Shown one piece after another: positions 8,010 through 15,451 of a stretch of DNA of 50,999 nucleotides. The stretch spans positions 1 to 50,999 of the forward strand of contig SHZD01000013.1 in NCBI GenBank assembly GCA_009692465.1, in the 5' to 3' direction. A model generated the notes under the pieces. The model worked only from the letters and a program-made list of their open reading frames with translations, did no database searches and had not been told where the DNA came from. This stretch comes from Myxococcales bacterium (GTDB lineage Bacteria; Myxococcota_A; UBA9042). Position 1 is the stretch's first letter, and each line of letters begins with the position of its first letter. Both the position numbers and the translations under genes were made by a program.

Positions 8010-8687
8010 GTGAATCGTATATTTTGCCTCGCTGCCGGCGTGATTTTCTCGCTGGTTTCCACTTGGACGCCACAGGCCGCCCACGCGGCCAAAAAGCCGA
8101 CGCCAACACCACCTGCCGCGACCGCCGCCCCAGTCGTCAAGCCCAAAACCAACGCGGCTCCAAGCGAAACCGCGCAAAAGTTCATTGAACGCCTACATGT
8201 GCGGTTGGACGCCCTGGTTAAGTCCTCGACAGCTTTGGAAGCTTTGCAGGCAGAAATTGGCAAGGAACTGGACGGTGCCCTCGATTATTCAGAAATGGCG
8301 CGGCAAACGATTCCGCCCACTTGGGACGGCCTGCAGGCTGCACAACGGACGGAATTTATAGGGTTAGTCGCCAAAATGGTCCAAAACACCTACGTCAAGC
8401 GCTTTAAGCCTGGCTCACCGGTTGAGGTCAGCTACGGCACCACTAAGGCGTTGAGCGCTGGCCGCATGGAAGTGCAGACCAGCATCACGGTGAAGAAAAC
8501 GACCGCCGACGTCAACTACGCGTTGCTGGCCGCCGATGGTCGTTGGTTCGTGTACGACTTAGTCGTCGATGATGCCAGCCAAGTACAGGCGTATCGCAAG
8601 AGTTTTGCCAAGATACTCGACAAAGAAGGCTGGAGCGGATTGATCACGCGCTGCAAGAAGGCGGCAAACAAGAAGCCGGCCCAGTAG
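8010..8687 (+). CDS. MlaC/Ttg2D-type periplasmic phospholipid-binding protein
   Basis: The 225-aa protein begins at a GTG (8010) placed 9 nt after gggaag; longer starts would disrupt the signal peptide (IFCLAAGVIFSLVSTW, cleavage after AAHA). After a proline-rich linker, the body follows the MlaC/toluene-tolerance Ttg2 pattern: paired helices, the LDYSEMARQTIPPTWDGLQ region, KMVQNTYVKRF, a central strand SYGTTKALSAG, and WFVYDLVVDDASQVQAYRK, FAKILDKEGWSGLI at the end. MlaC shuttles phospholipid between the outer-membrane and inner-membrane complexes. No MlaFEDB genes are in the window. Its last 30 codons and the 3' flank are duplicated at 9569-9698. Confidence 0.85.
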   Translation: MNRIFCLAAGVIFSLVSTWTPQAAHAAKKPTPTPPAATAAPVVKPKTNAAPSETAQKFIERLHVRLDALVKSSTALEALQAEIGKELDGALDYSEMARQTIPPTWDGLQAAQRTEFIGLVAKMVQNTYVKRFKPGSPVEVSYGTTKALSAGRMEVQTSITVKKTTADVNYALLAADGRWFVYDLVVDDASQVQAYRKSFAKILDKEGWSGLITRCKKAANKKPAQ

Positions 8688-8751
8688 TGCCGTGACCGGC
8701 CTTCAATTTGGCCTCAAAATTTCGCCGGCTGCGGATGATCGCCGCACTGCC

Positions 8752-9624
8752 TTATTGGCAAACGCCAGCATCGGTACACTTCATTCCGTCCCCGCACACC
8801 GGATTGCCGTACAGCTTGTTGGTTTTACAGCCCGTGGCCGCTGCACAGGTGTTGACGTTGCAAAACTCGCTGTCGTCGCAGCCGGTTGCCGTTTTGCTGG
8901 CGCAGATGCCCGATTCGGTGCAGCTGGGATTGGCAAAGGCGTCAGTGCGGAACAGCCACGCGTCGGAGTAGCCCTTGCCTTCTGTGCAGTTGCCGCCAGC
9001 AAGGCCCATCGCCCCGGAAGGTAGCAGGGCCAACCCCCATCCTTGATCCCCCATGGGTCCGCCCCAACTCTGGAGCCACCACTTGACGCCGTTGGGAGCC
9101 AAGCGCGCGGCCCCCAATTGGGTTCCCGAGGTGCCAACCACCATCCACCCGCCGTCACTGAGTTCTGCAAAACCGTGCACGTTGATTGACGACACCACCC
9201 GCCCCCACACCAGTGTACCTGCTGCGTCGATGCGAGTGACCCGTTGGTCGCCGCCGAGCAACACCTCGCCGCCCTTGAGTGCAAATGCGCCAGTCCACTT
9301 TTTGGCCGACGATCCCACGATGGGGCCGCTCGAGAGCAGACTACCCTTGGCATCGAAACGCACGACGGTCTGATCGCTGCCGGTCTTGGTGGTGGCGACG
9401 CCAGCGATGACGAATTGGCCGTTGACCGCAACCGCGATGGCGTGGGCAAGGTCGGTCGTCAGCGGCTGGACCACTGGCACGTCAAGTAGCTTTTGGCCGT
9501 CCGCCTCAAAGGTGAGCAGGCTGATGTCCCACTCCTTGGTCGCCGTTTGATTGGCCGCAACCCCAAACAGTTTTGCCAAAATACTCGACAAAGAGGGCAA
9601 CAGTGGTTTGATCATCGGCTGCAC
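8752..9624 (-). pseudogene. Truncated secreted Cys-rich protein, C-terminal fragment
   Basis: The open frame reads 290 aa, but its first 19 or so codons run antisense through the duplicated mlaC-like end, so the genuine coding part begins near 9568. The visible part has repeated beta-strand units ending in Asp-x-x-Gly turns (VVRFDAKGSLLSSG, VTRIDAAGTLVWG, AELSDGGWMVVG), which recall delta-60 or PQQ-like propeller blades. A cysteine-rich C-terminus follows (GCDDSEFCNVNTCAAATGCK). No signal peptide or natural start is present. It looks like the 3' end of a larger surface-protein gene that was inserted in reverse orientation. Confidence 0.6.
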
Positions 9625-9698
9625 AAAGGCGGCAAGTCAAAGCCGTCGCAACAGTGTCACAATCGTGTTTCAAATTAGCCTCAAATTCAGCTGCTTGG
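9569..9698 (+). repeat. Duplicated 3' end of the mlaC-like gene plus flank
   Basis: From agttttgccaaaatactcga the sequence follows the end of the mlaC-like gene (8601 onward), through its stop region and on to caaattagcctcaaattc, which parallels caatttggcctcaaaatttc at 8704. The match is diverged and contains small gaps. With the first copy it forms direct repeats of about 130 bp flanking the reverse-oriented fragment at 8752-9568. The distal part provides the start and signal peptide of the following barrel gene. Confidence 0.7.
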
Positions 9699-10576
9699 CT
9701 TTGGCTTGGCTGGGCCTGTGCGCATTTGGCCCCTGGCGACCTGCCGGTGCTGGCGGCGCTTCACTGGGTATGGCCGATGCCCAAGTCGCAGCCGGCGCCG
9801 GGGCTGGCGCGCTTTACGGCAATCCCGCGGGCATGAGTCAGGTGCAACACGGCGTCATTGAAGCCGGTTTTGCCCGCGCCGGACACGCTGCGTCCGGGGC
9901 TCCCTTTGTGAGCTATGTCGACTCCACATCGGCGTGGGGGTTGGCAGCAGGCGTTGGTTATGCCAAAGAAATGGGCTGGACCGCGTCGGCGCCGGTGCGC
10001 GATGGCCACGACCTGCGCCTGGGCTTGTCGGTGGGTGGGCAAAGCGACGCAGGCAAATTGTTATTGGGTGGCACGGCGCGGTATCTAGCGGCGAATCGCG
10101 GCAGTGAGGCTGCGGTTTCAGGCTGGACCGGCGACATCGGCGCCATTGTCGGCATGCAAGTGTTTCGCATCGGCGCGGTGTTGCGCAATGTGGCGCAGTT
10201 GGATGCCCGCATCGCCCCGCGGCGAGTGGGATTGGCCGTCGGGTTCATCGGCCAACAATTGGTCGGCGAAGCGGGAGCGTCGCTGGGTGCCGGCAATGGC
10301 GAGAGCTTGCCTGCCGACTCGGCAACGGGCCCAAGCTACCGCGCGGGCTTGACGTTTCAGTTTGGGCAAGAGGGCTTGCAGTTGCGTACTGGCTATCAAT
10401 TCGACCAAATCGTCGCCAACCTGCCGACCCGCCATTGGGTGTGCGGAGGTCTGGCCTGGCGGACCCCAAAAATGGGCTTTGACTTGTCGATGGCGGTTGA
10501 CGCGGTCGGCAACCATTCCACTATGATTGCGGCATCGTTGACGTTTTTGGTTCCCTATGACGCCGAATCGCCGTAA
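9665..10576 (+). CDS. PorV/UPF0164-like outer-membrane beta-barrel protein
   Basis: The frame is open further upstream, but the likely start is the GTG at 9665, which gives a signal peptide (FSCLALAWLGLCAFG, cleavage near AGAGG). The mature N-terminus, ASLGMADAQVAAGAGAGALY followed by GNPAGM, matches the conserved opening of PorV/PorQ/FadL-like barrels. Alternating hydrophobic strands follow (for example YRAGLTFQFGQEGLQLRTGY), and the protein ends in a short strand SLTFLVPYD. These barrels serve in transport or protein secretion; the exact cargo is not readable here. 303 aa. It probably once followed the mlaC-like gene directly. Confidence 0.7.
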   Translation: MFQISLKFSCLALAWLGLCAFGPWRPAGAGGASLGMADAQVAAGAGAGALYGNPAGMSQVQHGVIEAGFARAGHAASGAPFVSYVDSTSAWGLAAGVGYAKEMGWTASAPVRDGHDLRLGLSVGGQSDAGKLLLGGTARYLAANRGSEAAVSGWTGDIGAIVGMQVFRIGAVLRNVAQLDARIAPRRVGLAVGFIGQQLVGEAGASLGAGNGESLPADSATGPSYRAGLTFQFGQEGLQLRTGYQFDQIVANLPTRHWVCGGLAWRTPKMGFDLSMAVDAVGNHSTMIAASLTFLVPYDAESP

Positions 10577-10616
10577 GCGCGCCGTCGCCGCACGGTAGCC
10601 GCACCATGAGCACACG

Positions 10617-12830
10617 ATGAGCGACCAGCCTGAGCCCCAAGTGGACCCCGCGGATGCGCAACAGGTTGGCCTGGAGCCCCGGCCGGTGCGCGGTCGGCTT
10701 GCTCTAAGTATCGCGGTTTCAGCGGCTATCGGCACCCTGCTGCTTCGTCTGCGCCATCTGCCTGAGTTGCATCGCGATGGCCACTGGTGGCTGGTCAGCG
10801 GCGATTCGTGGCTGCATGCCGAGCGCATTCGCCAGGCGGCCAACGGCGCGTTGCCGTGGTACGACCCGTGGACCCATGCGCCGAACGGCAACTGGATTGT
10901 GTGGCCGCCGGCTTTTGATGCGCTGGCAGCCTTGTTTACGCCACTGACGGGGCGCGACCTCGATGGCGCAGCCTTGGCTGGCATGGTCTTGGTTGCGGTG
11001 TGTTCGGCTTTGACTGCGGTTTTGGCAGTGCGGGTGGCGATGCAGTTGGCCCCGCCGACTCAGGCGCCGTTTGCGGGCCTGGTGGCGGGCTTGGCGGTGA
11101 TGGTGCACGGCGGTCTACACAACTACACCCAAGCGGGAAAAGTAGACCATCACGCCCTGGAACCATTGGTTGTTTTCGCGATTATCCATGCCCTGCTGGC
11201 GTTGGCGCGACCGCCTGCCCAACGGCGTTGGCACGTCATTTTTTCGACTGCCGCGCTGGTCGCGGCACCGGTGTGGTTGTGGCCGTCTTCAGCGCTGACC
11301 GTTGGGCTTGTCGGCGGTGTTGCCGTGTTGCGTGTGGCACTGGTGCCCGAAGGTGAGCGACGGTTGGCGGCGCGCGGGCTTGCCGAGGTGTTTGCGCTCG
11401 CCGCGGCGTTTGCCCTGCCTTTGGCGTGGCTGTCACCGTTTGGCGCCAATTTCGCGATGGTTGCCCACGCCCCCAGTTGGCTGCAGCCGCTGTTGCTGGC
11501 CCTCGCAGCCGTGGCCTTGAGCGCGGCCAGCTTTGCCACCGATCAACTGCGTTGTTTTGGCTACGCCGCGGTACCCGTCGCCCTGACGCTTGCGGTGGTT
11601 GGGCCGTTGCGGCGGGCACTACTCGGCGGTAGTGACTTTGTCAGTGGCCAGAGCTACGTGGTGTTGATCAATGAATCTATGCCCCTATGGCAAGTGAGTT
11701 GGAGCAAAGGACTGGCGGTCGCCTCGTGGCTGGGCTTGGCCACCCCGGCGCTGGTCTTTTTTGGACTGCGGCACACGGCCGGCACCTCTACCGAACGCGA
11801 CCGCCAAGTATGGGCAGCGTTGCTGGCTGTGACGTTTGGCCTGACTCTAGTGCAGCTGCGGTTTGCGACGCTGACAGCGCTACCGCTTGCGGTACTGCTG
11901 GGTTGGGCGTTCGCGGCGCTGGCGGCGCACGGCCCCGCGTGGCGCAAGGTGGCGTTTGGCTTGACGGCGGTGATCGTCGTTGTCGGGGTTGCAGACCTCG
12001 ATGGCCGTTCGCTGCCGCTGGCCAAGCGGCTGCCGGTGTGGCAGGCACTGACCTGGCTCAAGGGGCACGCTGAACCGCCAGCGGCTCAAGACCGCCGACC
12101 GTGGACCGTGGTGGCCAGTTGGGCATTGGGGCATGAAATCCGCGTGGTCGGGCGGATGGCCAACGTGTGCAGCCCGCTGATTGCGCCCAACCAGACCGCA
12201 GGACTAAACGCCTGCCTGCGCGCCCATCTGGCCGACGACAGCGAGTCAATCGAGGCCCTACTGGAGCACCACAACGTCCGCTATTGGTTGACCACGCCGT
12301 TGGCGCGTTCGGCCTTGCGCGCCTACGCCGAAGCGCTGGGCCAAGACCCCGCGCTGTATGCCACCGAGAATGCCGATGGGACCACCGCTTGGGCGACGGC
12401 GGGGGCCTGCAGCAATGCGGTGGCGCTGCATGAGGGTCTGGGCAGCACCAGTCCCGACGGCGCCTGCAAGCATCGACCCAACTTTCGCTTGGTGCACGTC
12501 AGTGGCGGCCAGGGGGCCAAGGTGTTTGAGCGCGTGACTGGAGCGCAGGTGCGCGGCGGCGGCTGTCAGGGGCAGGCGCAAGTCGCCGTCGAGGTGCGGC
12601 TAAAGGTGGGCGCGCACGGCCACTTGTGGCGCGCAGTGGCCAAGCCCGGGCCGACCGGTGGCTGGACCGTGCGGGTGCCGTGGTCGAGCGGTTTCGTGCG
12701 CGATACGGTGGCGGTGACGGGTATGGAAGTGGTGTGTGGCGAGTTGCGGCGGGCGCTGATCGTGCCTGAACAGGCTGTGGTCAATGGGCTGGTGGTCGAG
12801 GTGGAGATAGTGGTGCAGCAAGGGCGGTGA
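10617..12830 (+). CDS. STT3-like (GT-C fold) oligosaccharyltransferase homologue
   Basis: The 737-aa protein has about 10-12 predicted membrane helices (residues 28-470) and a soluble C-terminal domain. Catalytic features of STT3/PglB/AglB are visible: the first acidic motif SGDSWLH (residue D63), the GKVDHHALE motif (D177, H178, H179), and an external-loop NES with E353 at the place of the catalytic TIxE glutamate. The acceptor-binding WWDYG motif is replaced by WALGH (502-506), so sequon recognition may differ or the enzyme may transfer to lipid or another acceptor. STT3 enzymes move a lipid-linked oligosaccharide to asparagine in the periplasm. No pgl-type glycan cluster is adjacent. Confidence 0.75.
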   Translation: MSDQPEPQVDPADAQQVGLEPRPVRGRLALSIAVSAAIGTLLLRLRHLPELHRDGHWWLVSGDSWLHAERIRQAANGALPWYDPWTHAPNGNWIVWPPAFDALAALFTPLTGRDLDGAALAGMVLVAVCSALTAVLAVRVAMQLAPPTQAPFAGLVAGLAVMVHGGLHNYTQAGKVDHHALEPLVVFAIIHALLALARPPAQRRWHVIFSTAALVAAPVWLWPSSALTVGLVGGVAVLRVALVPEGERRLAARGLAEVFALAAAFALPLAWLSPFGANFAMVAHAPSWLQPLLLALAAVALSAASFATDQLRCFGYAAVPVALTLAVVGPLRRALLGGSDFVSGQSYVVLINESMPLWQVSWSKGLAVASWLGLATPALVFFGLRHTAGTSTERDRQVWAALLAVTFGLTLVQLRFATLTALPLAVLLGWAFAALAAHGPAWRKVAFGLTAVIVVVGVADLDGRSLPLAKRLPVWQALTWLKGHAEPPAAQDRRPWTVVASWALGHEIRVVGRMANVCSPLIAPNQTAGLNACLRAHLADDSESIEALLEHHNVRYWLTTPLARSALRAYAEALGQDPALYATENADGTTAWATAGACSNAVALHEGLGSTSPDGACKHRPNFRLVHVSGGQGAKVFERVTGAQVRGGGCQGQAQVAVEVRLKVGAHGHLWRAVAKPGPTGGWTVRVPWSSGFVRDTVAVTGMEVVCGELRRALIVPEQAVVNGLVVEVEIVVQQGR

Positions 12831-12939
12831 GTCGGTTATCGGTTGCACAGTGGACGTCGAGCGGCCGATGGCCGGTGGGGTGACGGCGCTGCCGTGGCAG
12901 CAGTTCGCCGAGCGGTTGCGCGAGCGGGTTTGAGGTTTG

Positions 12940-13530
12940 CTACAAAAACGGCGGCATCTTGTAGCCAAACTTGACCAGCGAGACCCGCGATGCCGAAAAG
13001 TCCTCGGGCACATCCCAATCAAGCGCATCGGCCAGCCGCGTAATCGTGCAAAACAGCGCACATACGTAGCCCGCGTCGCGAATTGCCGCCGCGCTGACAC
13101 CCGCCTGCCGCACTTGCTGCACCGCGGCCTGGTCCAGCGCTTCAGGTCGCAGCGTCATGGTCTCAAGCAGACCAAGCATCGCTCGCAGCTTGGGGTCGAC
13201 CGGAGCGGTGCGCCAGTCCTTCAACACAGCCTGCACGGTGGCCTCGGGTAGCCAATGCGACGCGACCGCGCCGTGGGCACCTGTTCAAAAGCGACAAGCG
13301 AGTAAACTCGAAGTAAATGCCGCAAACAGTTCGCGCTCACCGGCGGTCCAGTCCGAAGGTCCGCGCATGACGTCGTGCAACAGACTGCTGTACGGTCGGC
13401 CCCAAAAACTGCTGCGATAGTGCAAGGTTTTGAGGACGCCGGGGGCTGCGCGCCGACTGCTCCAGCCGACAAAGCGCAAGAAAAGCTTGTTGACCATGCG
13501 GTCGCCGCGGTCGATGGTGGTCAGGCGCAT
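12940..13530 (-). CDS. AhpD-like alkylhydroperoxidase family selenoprotein (UGA read as Sec82)
   Basis: Two open stretches (13530-13288 and 13284-12940) lie in one reading frame, separated only by a TGA at 13287-13285. Read through, the 196-residue product has the AhpD/carboxymuconolactone decarboxylase fold with active site C79-R-F-Sec82-T-G-A-H86, matching the family pattern CxxCxxxH with the second cysteine replaced by selenocysteine. No frameshift is needed and the sequence downstream continues the family pattern. A SECIS-like hairpin follows the UGA. AhpD proteins reduce peroxides or peroxiredoxins through this dithiol centre. The start ATG overlaps the upstream partner gene by 10 bp. 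The alternative, a nonsense mutation, is less likely given the exact position of the codon. Confidence 0.8.
13247..13287 (-). promoter_or_regulatory. Bacterial SECIS-like hairpin after UGA of the AhpD-like gene
   Basis: After the TGA (13287-13285) come 17 nt, then the apical loop GGTC (13267-13264) closed by a 6-bp stem, cggcgc with gcgtcg (one G-U pair). A lower stem pairs ggtgcc with ggctacc, with one bulged T. The distance from UGA and the G-rich loop start match known bacterial SECIS elements that recruit SelB. Confidence 0.7.
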
Positions 13531-13829
13531 TCGTCCTCCAAAAGGGCCAACAAGATGTCGAGGCGCTGCATTCCGGCTCCGGTGGCGGCGGCAACGGTCA
13601 ATTCAAACAGGGCATCTTCGGTGTGGTTTTGCTTGAGCGCATCCACTGAGGCGTCCGTCACTCGCAGGGCATCGCGGTGAATTTGGGCGACATACTGGGC
13701 GATTTGCTCATCGGCGATGGCCGCATTGGCGGCGGCAGCGGAGCGCACCGCAGGGGCGACGACGCCGTGACCAGCGAGAACGGTTTGCCGCAACAGCATT
13801 GCTTTGGCGCGGTACGGATCGGTGGCCAT
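13521..13829 (-). CDS. Small carboxymuconolactone-decarboxylase-like partner protein
   Basis: This 102-aa protein is all-helical. Its centre, HTEDALFELTVAAATGAGMQ followed by RLDILLALLE (residues 68-98), resembles the CMD/AhpD-domain helix pair but without the redox cysteines. Such small proteins often sit directly upstream of peroxidase-related AhpD genes, and here the reading frames overlap by 10 bp, so the two are surely co-translated. It may be a structural subunit or a carrier for the selenoprotein (inference). The start is the ATG at 13829, with only a weak ribosome site. Confidence 0.7.
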   Translation of the reverse strand: MATDPYRAKAMLLRQTVLAGHGVVAPAVRSAAAANAAIADEQIAQYVAQIHRDALRVTDASVDALKQNHTEDALFELTVAAATGAGMQRLDILLALLEDECA

Positions 13830-14000
13830 GGCGCGTTTCTCTGTTGCGTAGTCGTAGGCGTCATTTGGGTAAAAGCGTGCACGAACCTAGAGTTGCCGAG
13901 TTTCACATCAAGCGGCAAGAGTAGTGGAGGTTTAGGTCGGCTGCAAGGGCGATACGCAGCCCCGGCAGAAATCGAAGTCCTTTGGTTGCTTAGACTTGGC

Positions 14001-14205
14001 TAGGAGCCTGTCGGAAATCAATCGGTTGTGAAATGTCTATCAGGTTATACATAATGAATCTATTACGCTCCGACAGGCTCCTAGCCAGTCAACTATTCTC
14101 AACTGTCCCAGAACTGCTCGGAGTGAATCCGTGCAGTTTCAGACAGTTGCCGCCGTCTAGCCACACGGCGCTAGGAGCGAGTCGGAATACTCCGACACGC
14201 TCCCA
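14001..14205 (+). repeat. 205-bp MITE-like element, copy 1
   Basis: The element is bounded by taggagcctgtcgga and its near-complement tccgacacgctcc, has an internal copy of the same inverted terminus (tccgacaggctccta at about 14070-14085) and ends in a hairpin (ggagcgagtcgga / tccgacacgctcc). A copy of about 93% identity lies in reverse orientation at 50735-50939. Both copies contain a short open frame starting MSIRLY, but high DNA identity alone explains that. It occupies most of the 419-bp gap between 13829 and 14249. The rest of the gap (13830-14000) shows no feature. Confidence 0.88.
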
Positions 14206-14248
14206 GTCCGCCGACCCAATTGGGGCAACCGCGGTTCGTCTGTCATGG

Positions 14249-15451
14249 CTACGGTTCATCGGCGTGTCCAGCCGTCACCGCCCGAAACGGAGCTCTGTCA
14301 GCTAGCACTGCCTGCTCTACCGCCACCTGACTGCGCTCGTGGTGCAGGTATTCCGCAACCGCCGCCGCCAGTCCCTGATGAGCCAAGAAGTGCAAACTAT
14401 GGGTGGCGACCGGCAAATACCCGCGCGCCAGCTTATGCGGGCCCTGCGCGCCGGCTTCCACCCGCGGCAGCTTGTGGGCAATCGCGTAGTCCAGCGCTTG
14501 ATAGTAGCAGGCCTCAAAATGCAGATTCGGCACGTGTTCGATGGCGCCCCAGTGGCGACCAAACAGCGCATGCGAGCCGCGCAGGTTGAGCGCGCCGGCG
14601 ATCGGCTGGCTATCGCGGTAAGCGAGCATGAGCACCACATGCTCGGCCATCGCGGCGCTGAGCAGGCTGAAAAACGCCCGCGTCAGATAAGGCCGACCCC
14701 ACTTGCGGGCGCCGGTATCCTGATAAAAGGCGAAGAACGTGTCCCAATGGTGTTCACGCAGTTCTGCGCCGCTGAGCCATTGAATCGTGACGCCGGCAGC
14801 GGCCACCGACGCACGTTCGCGGCGGATTTGCTTGCGCTTGCTGTGCGACAATTCTGCCAAGAACTGCTCAAAACTGGCGTATCCCGGGTTATGCCAGTGA
14901 AATTGCAGGTCAGTTCGCGCCAACCAACCGGCATCGGCCTCGCTGGCGTGTTGTGCGGGCACAAAGGTCAGGTGCGCCGACGAGGCCCCGCTCGCTAGGC
15001 AATGGTCGCGCACAGCTTGCAGCAACGCAGCTCGCCGTACAGCAGTCGCCGCCAACAAACGCGGTCCGGTGGCCGGGACAAAGGGCACACACACCTGCAA
15101 TTTGGGGTAATAGCGGCCGCCAACACGGCCAAACGCCTCGGCCCACGCCTGGTCGAAAACGTACTCTCCCAGCGAATGGCTTTTGCGATAGCACGGTGCG
15201 ACACCGACCAGCCCACCGGCAGCGTCGCGCAAGGTCACATGGCAAGGCTGCCAACCGGTGCCAGCGCTTGCCGAGTCGGACCCCTCCAGGGCCAACAAGA
15301 AGGCGTGGGCGACAAACGGATTGAACTCGCTTCCGGCCGGATGGGCCAATGCGTCCCACTGCGCGGCGGCGACGGAGGCGATGGAGGCAACGGTGTTGGT
15401 GGTATACAGGTTAGAAACAATCGGTGTCGGGCTCGATGCAACCTGAGTCAC
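14249..15451 (-). CDS. GNAT-fold N-acyltransferase (DUF482 / FemAB-like)
   Basis: The 400-aa protein shows the features of the DUF482 'peptidogalycan' acyltransferase group: GYASFEQFLAELSHSKRKQI with RRER (about residues 195-220), ALNLRGSHALFGRHWGAIEH, the LHFEACYYQALDYAI segment and VEAGAQGPHKLARGYLP near the C-terminus. These proteins carry a doubled GNAT-like fold and probably transfer an acyl or aminoacyl group; the physiological substrate is unknown. No standard start follows the upstream stop, so the GTG at 15451 is chosen, overlapping the lipoprotein gene by 41 bp. Upstream Ala/Ser/Thr-rich codons are antisense-like and were excluded. Confidence 0.78.
   Translation of the reverse strand: MTQVASSPTPIVSNLYTTNTVASIASVAAAQWDALAHPAGSEFNPFVAHAFLLALEGSDSASAGTGWQPCHVTLRDAAGGLVGVAPCYRKSHSLGEYVFDQAWAEAFGRVGGRYYPKLQVCVPFVPATGPRLLAATAVRRAALLQAVRDHCLASGASSAHLTFVPAQHASEADAGWLARTDLQFHWHNPGYASFEQFLAELSHSKRKQIRRERASVAAAGVTIQWLSGAELREHHWDTFFAFYQDTGARKWGRPYLTRAFFSLLSAAMAEHVVLMLAYRDSQPIAGALNLRGSHALFGRHWGAIEHVPNLHFEACYYQALDYAIAHKLPRVEAGAQGPHKLARGYLPVATHSLHFLAHQGLAAAVAEYLHHERSQVAVEQAVLADRAPFRAVTAGHADEP

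Noticed and set aside
12940..13530. Two separate short genes, or a pseudogene, in the AhpD-like region
   Set aside because: The two parts are in one frame, the only interruption is a TGA at the active-site cysteine position, and a SECIS-like hairpin follows.
14033..14305. Short frame starting MSIRLY, shared with 50734-50952
   Set aside because: It lies inside the 205-bp repeat; the DNA is about 93% identical, so a shared frame is expected, and there is no ribosome site.
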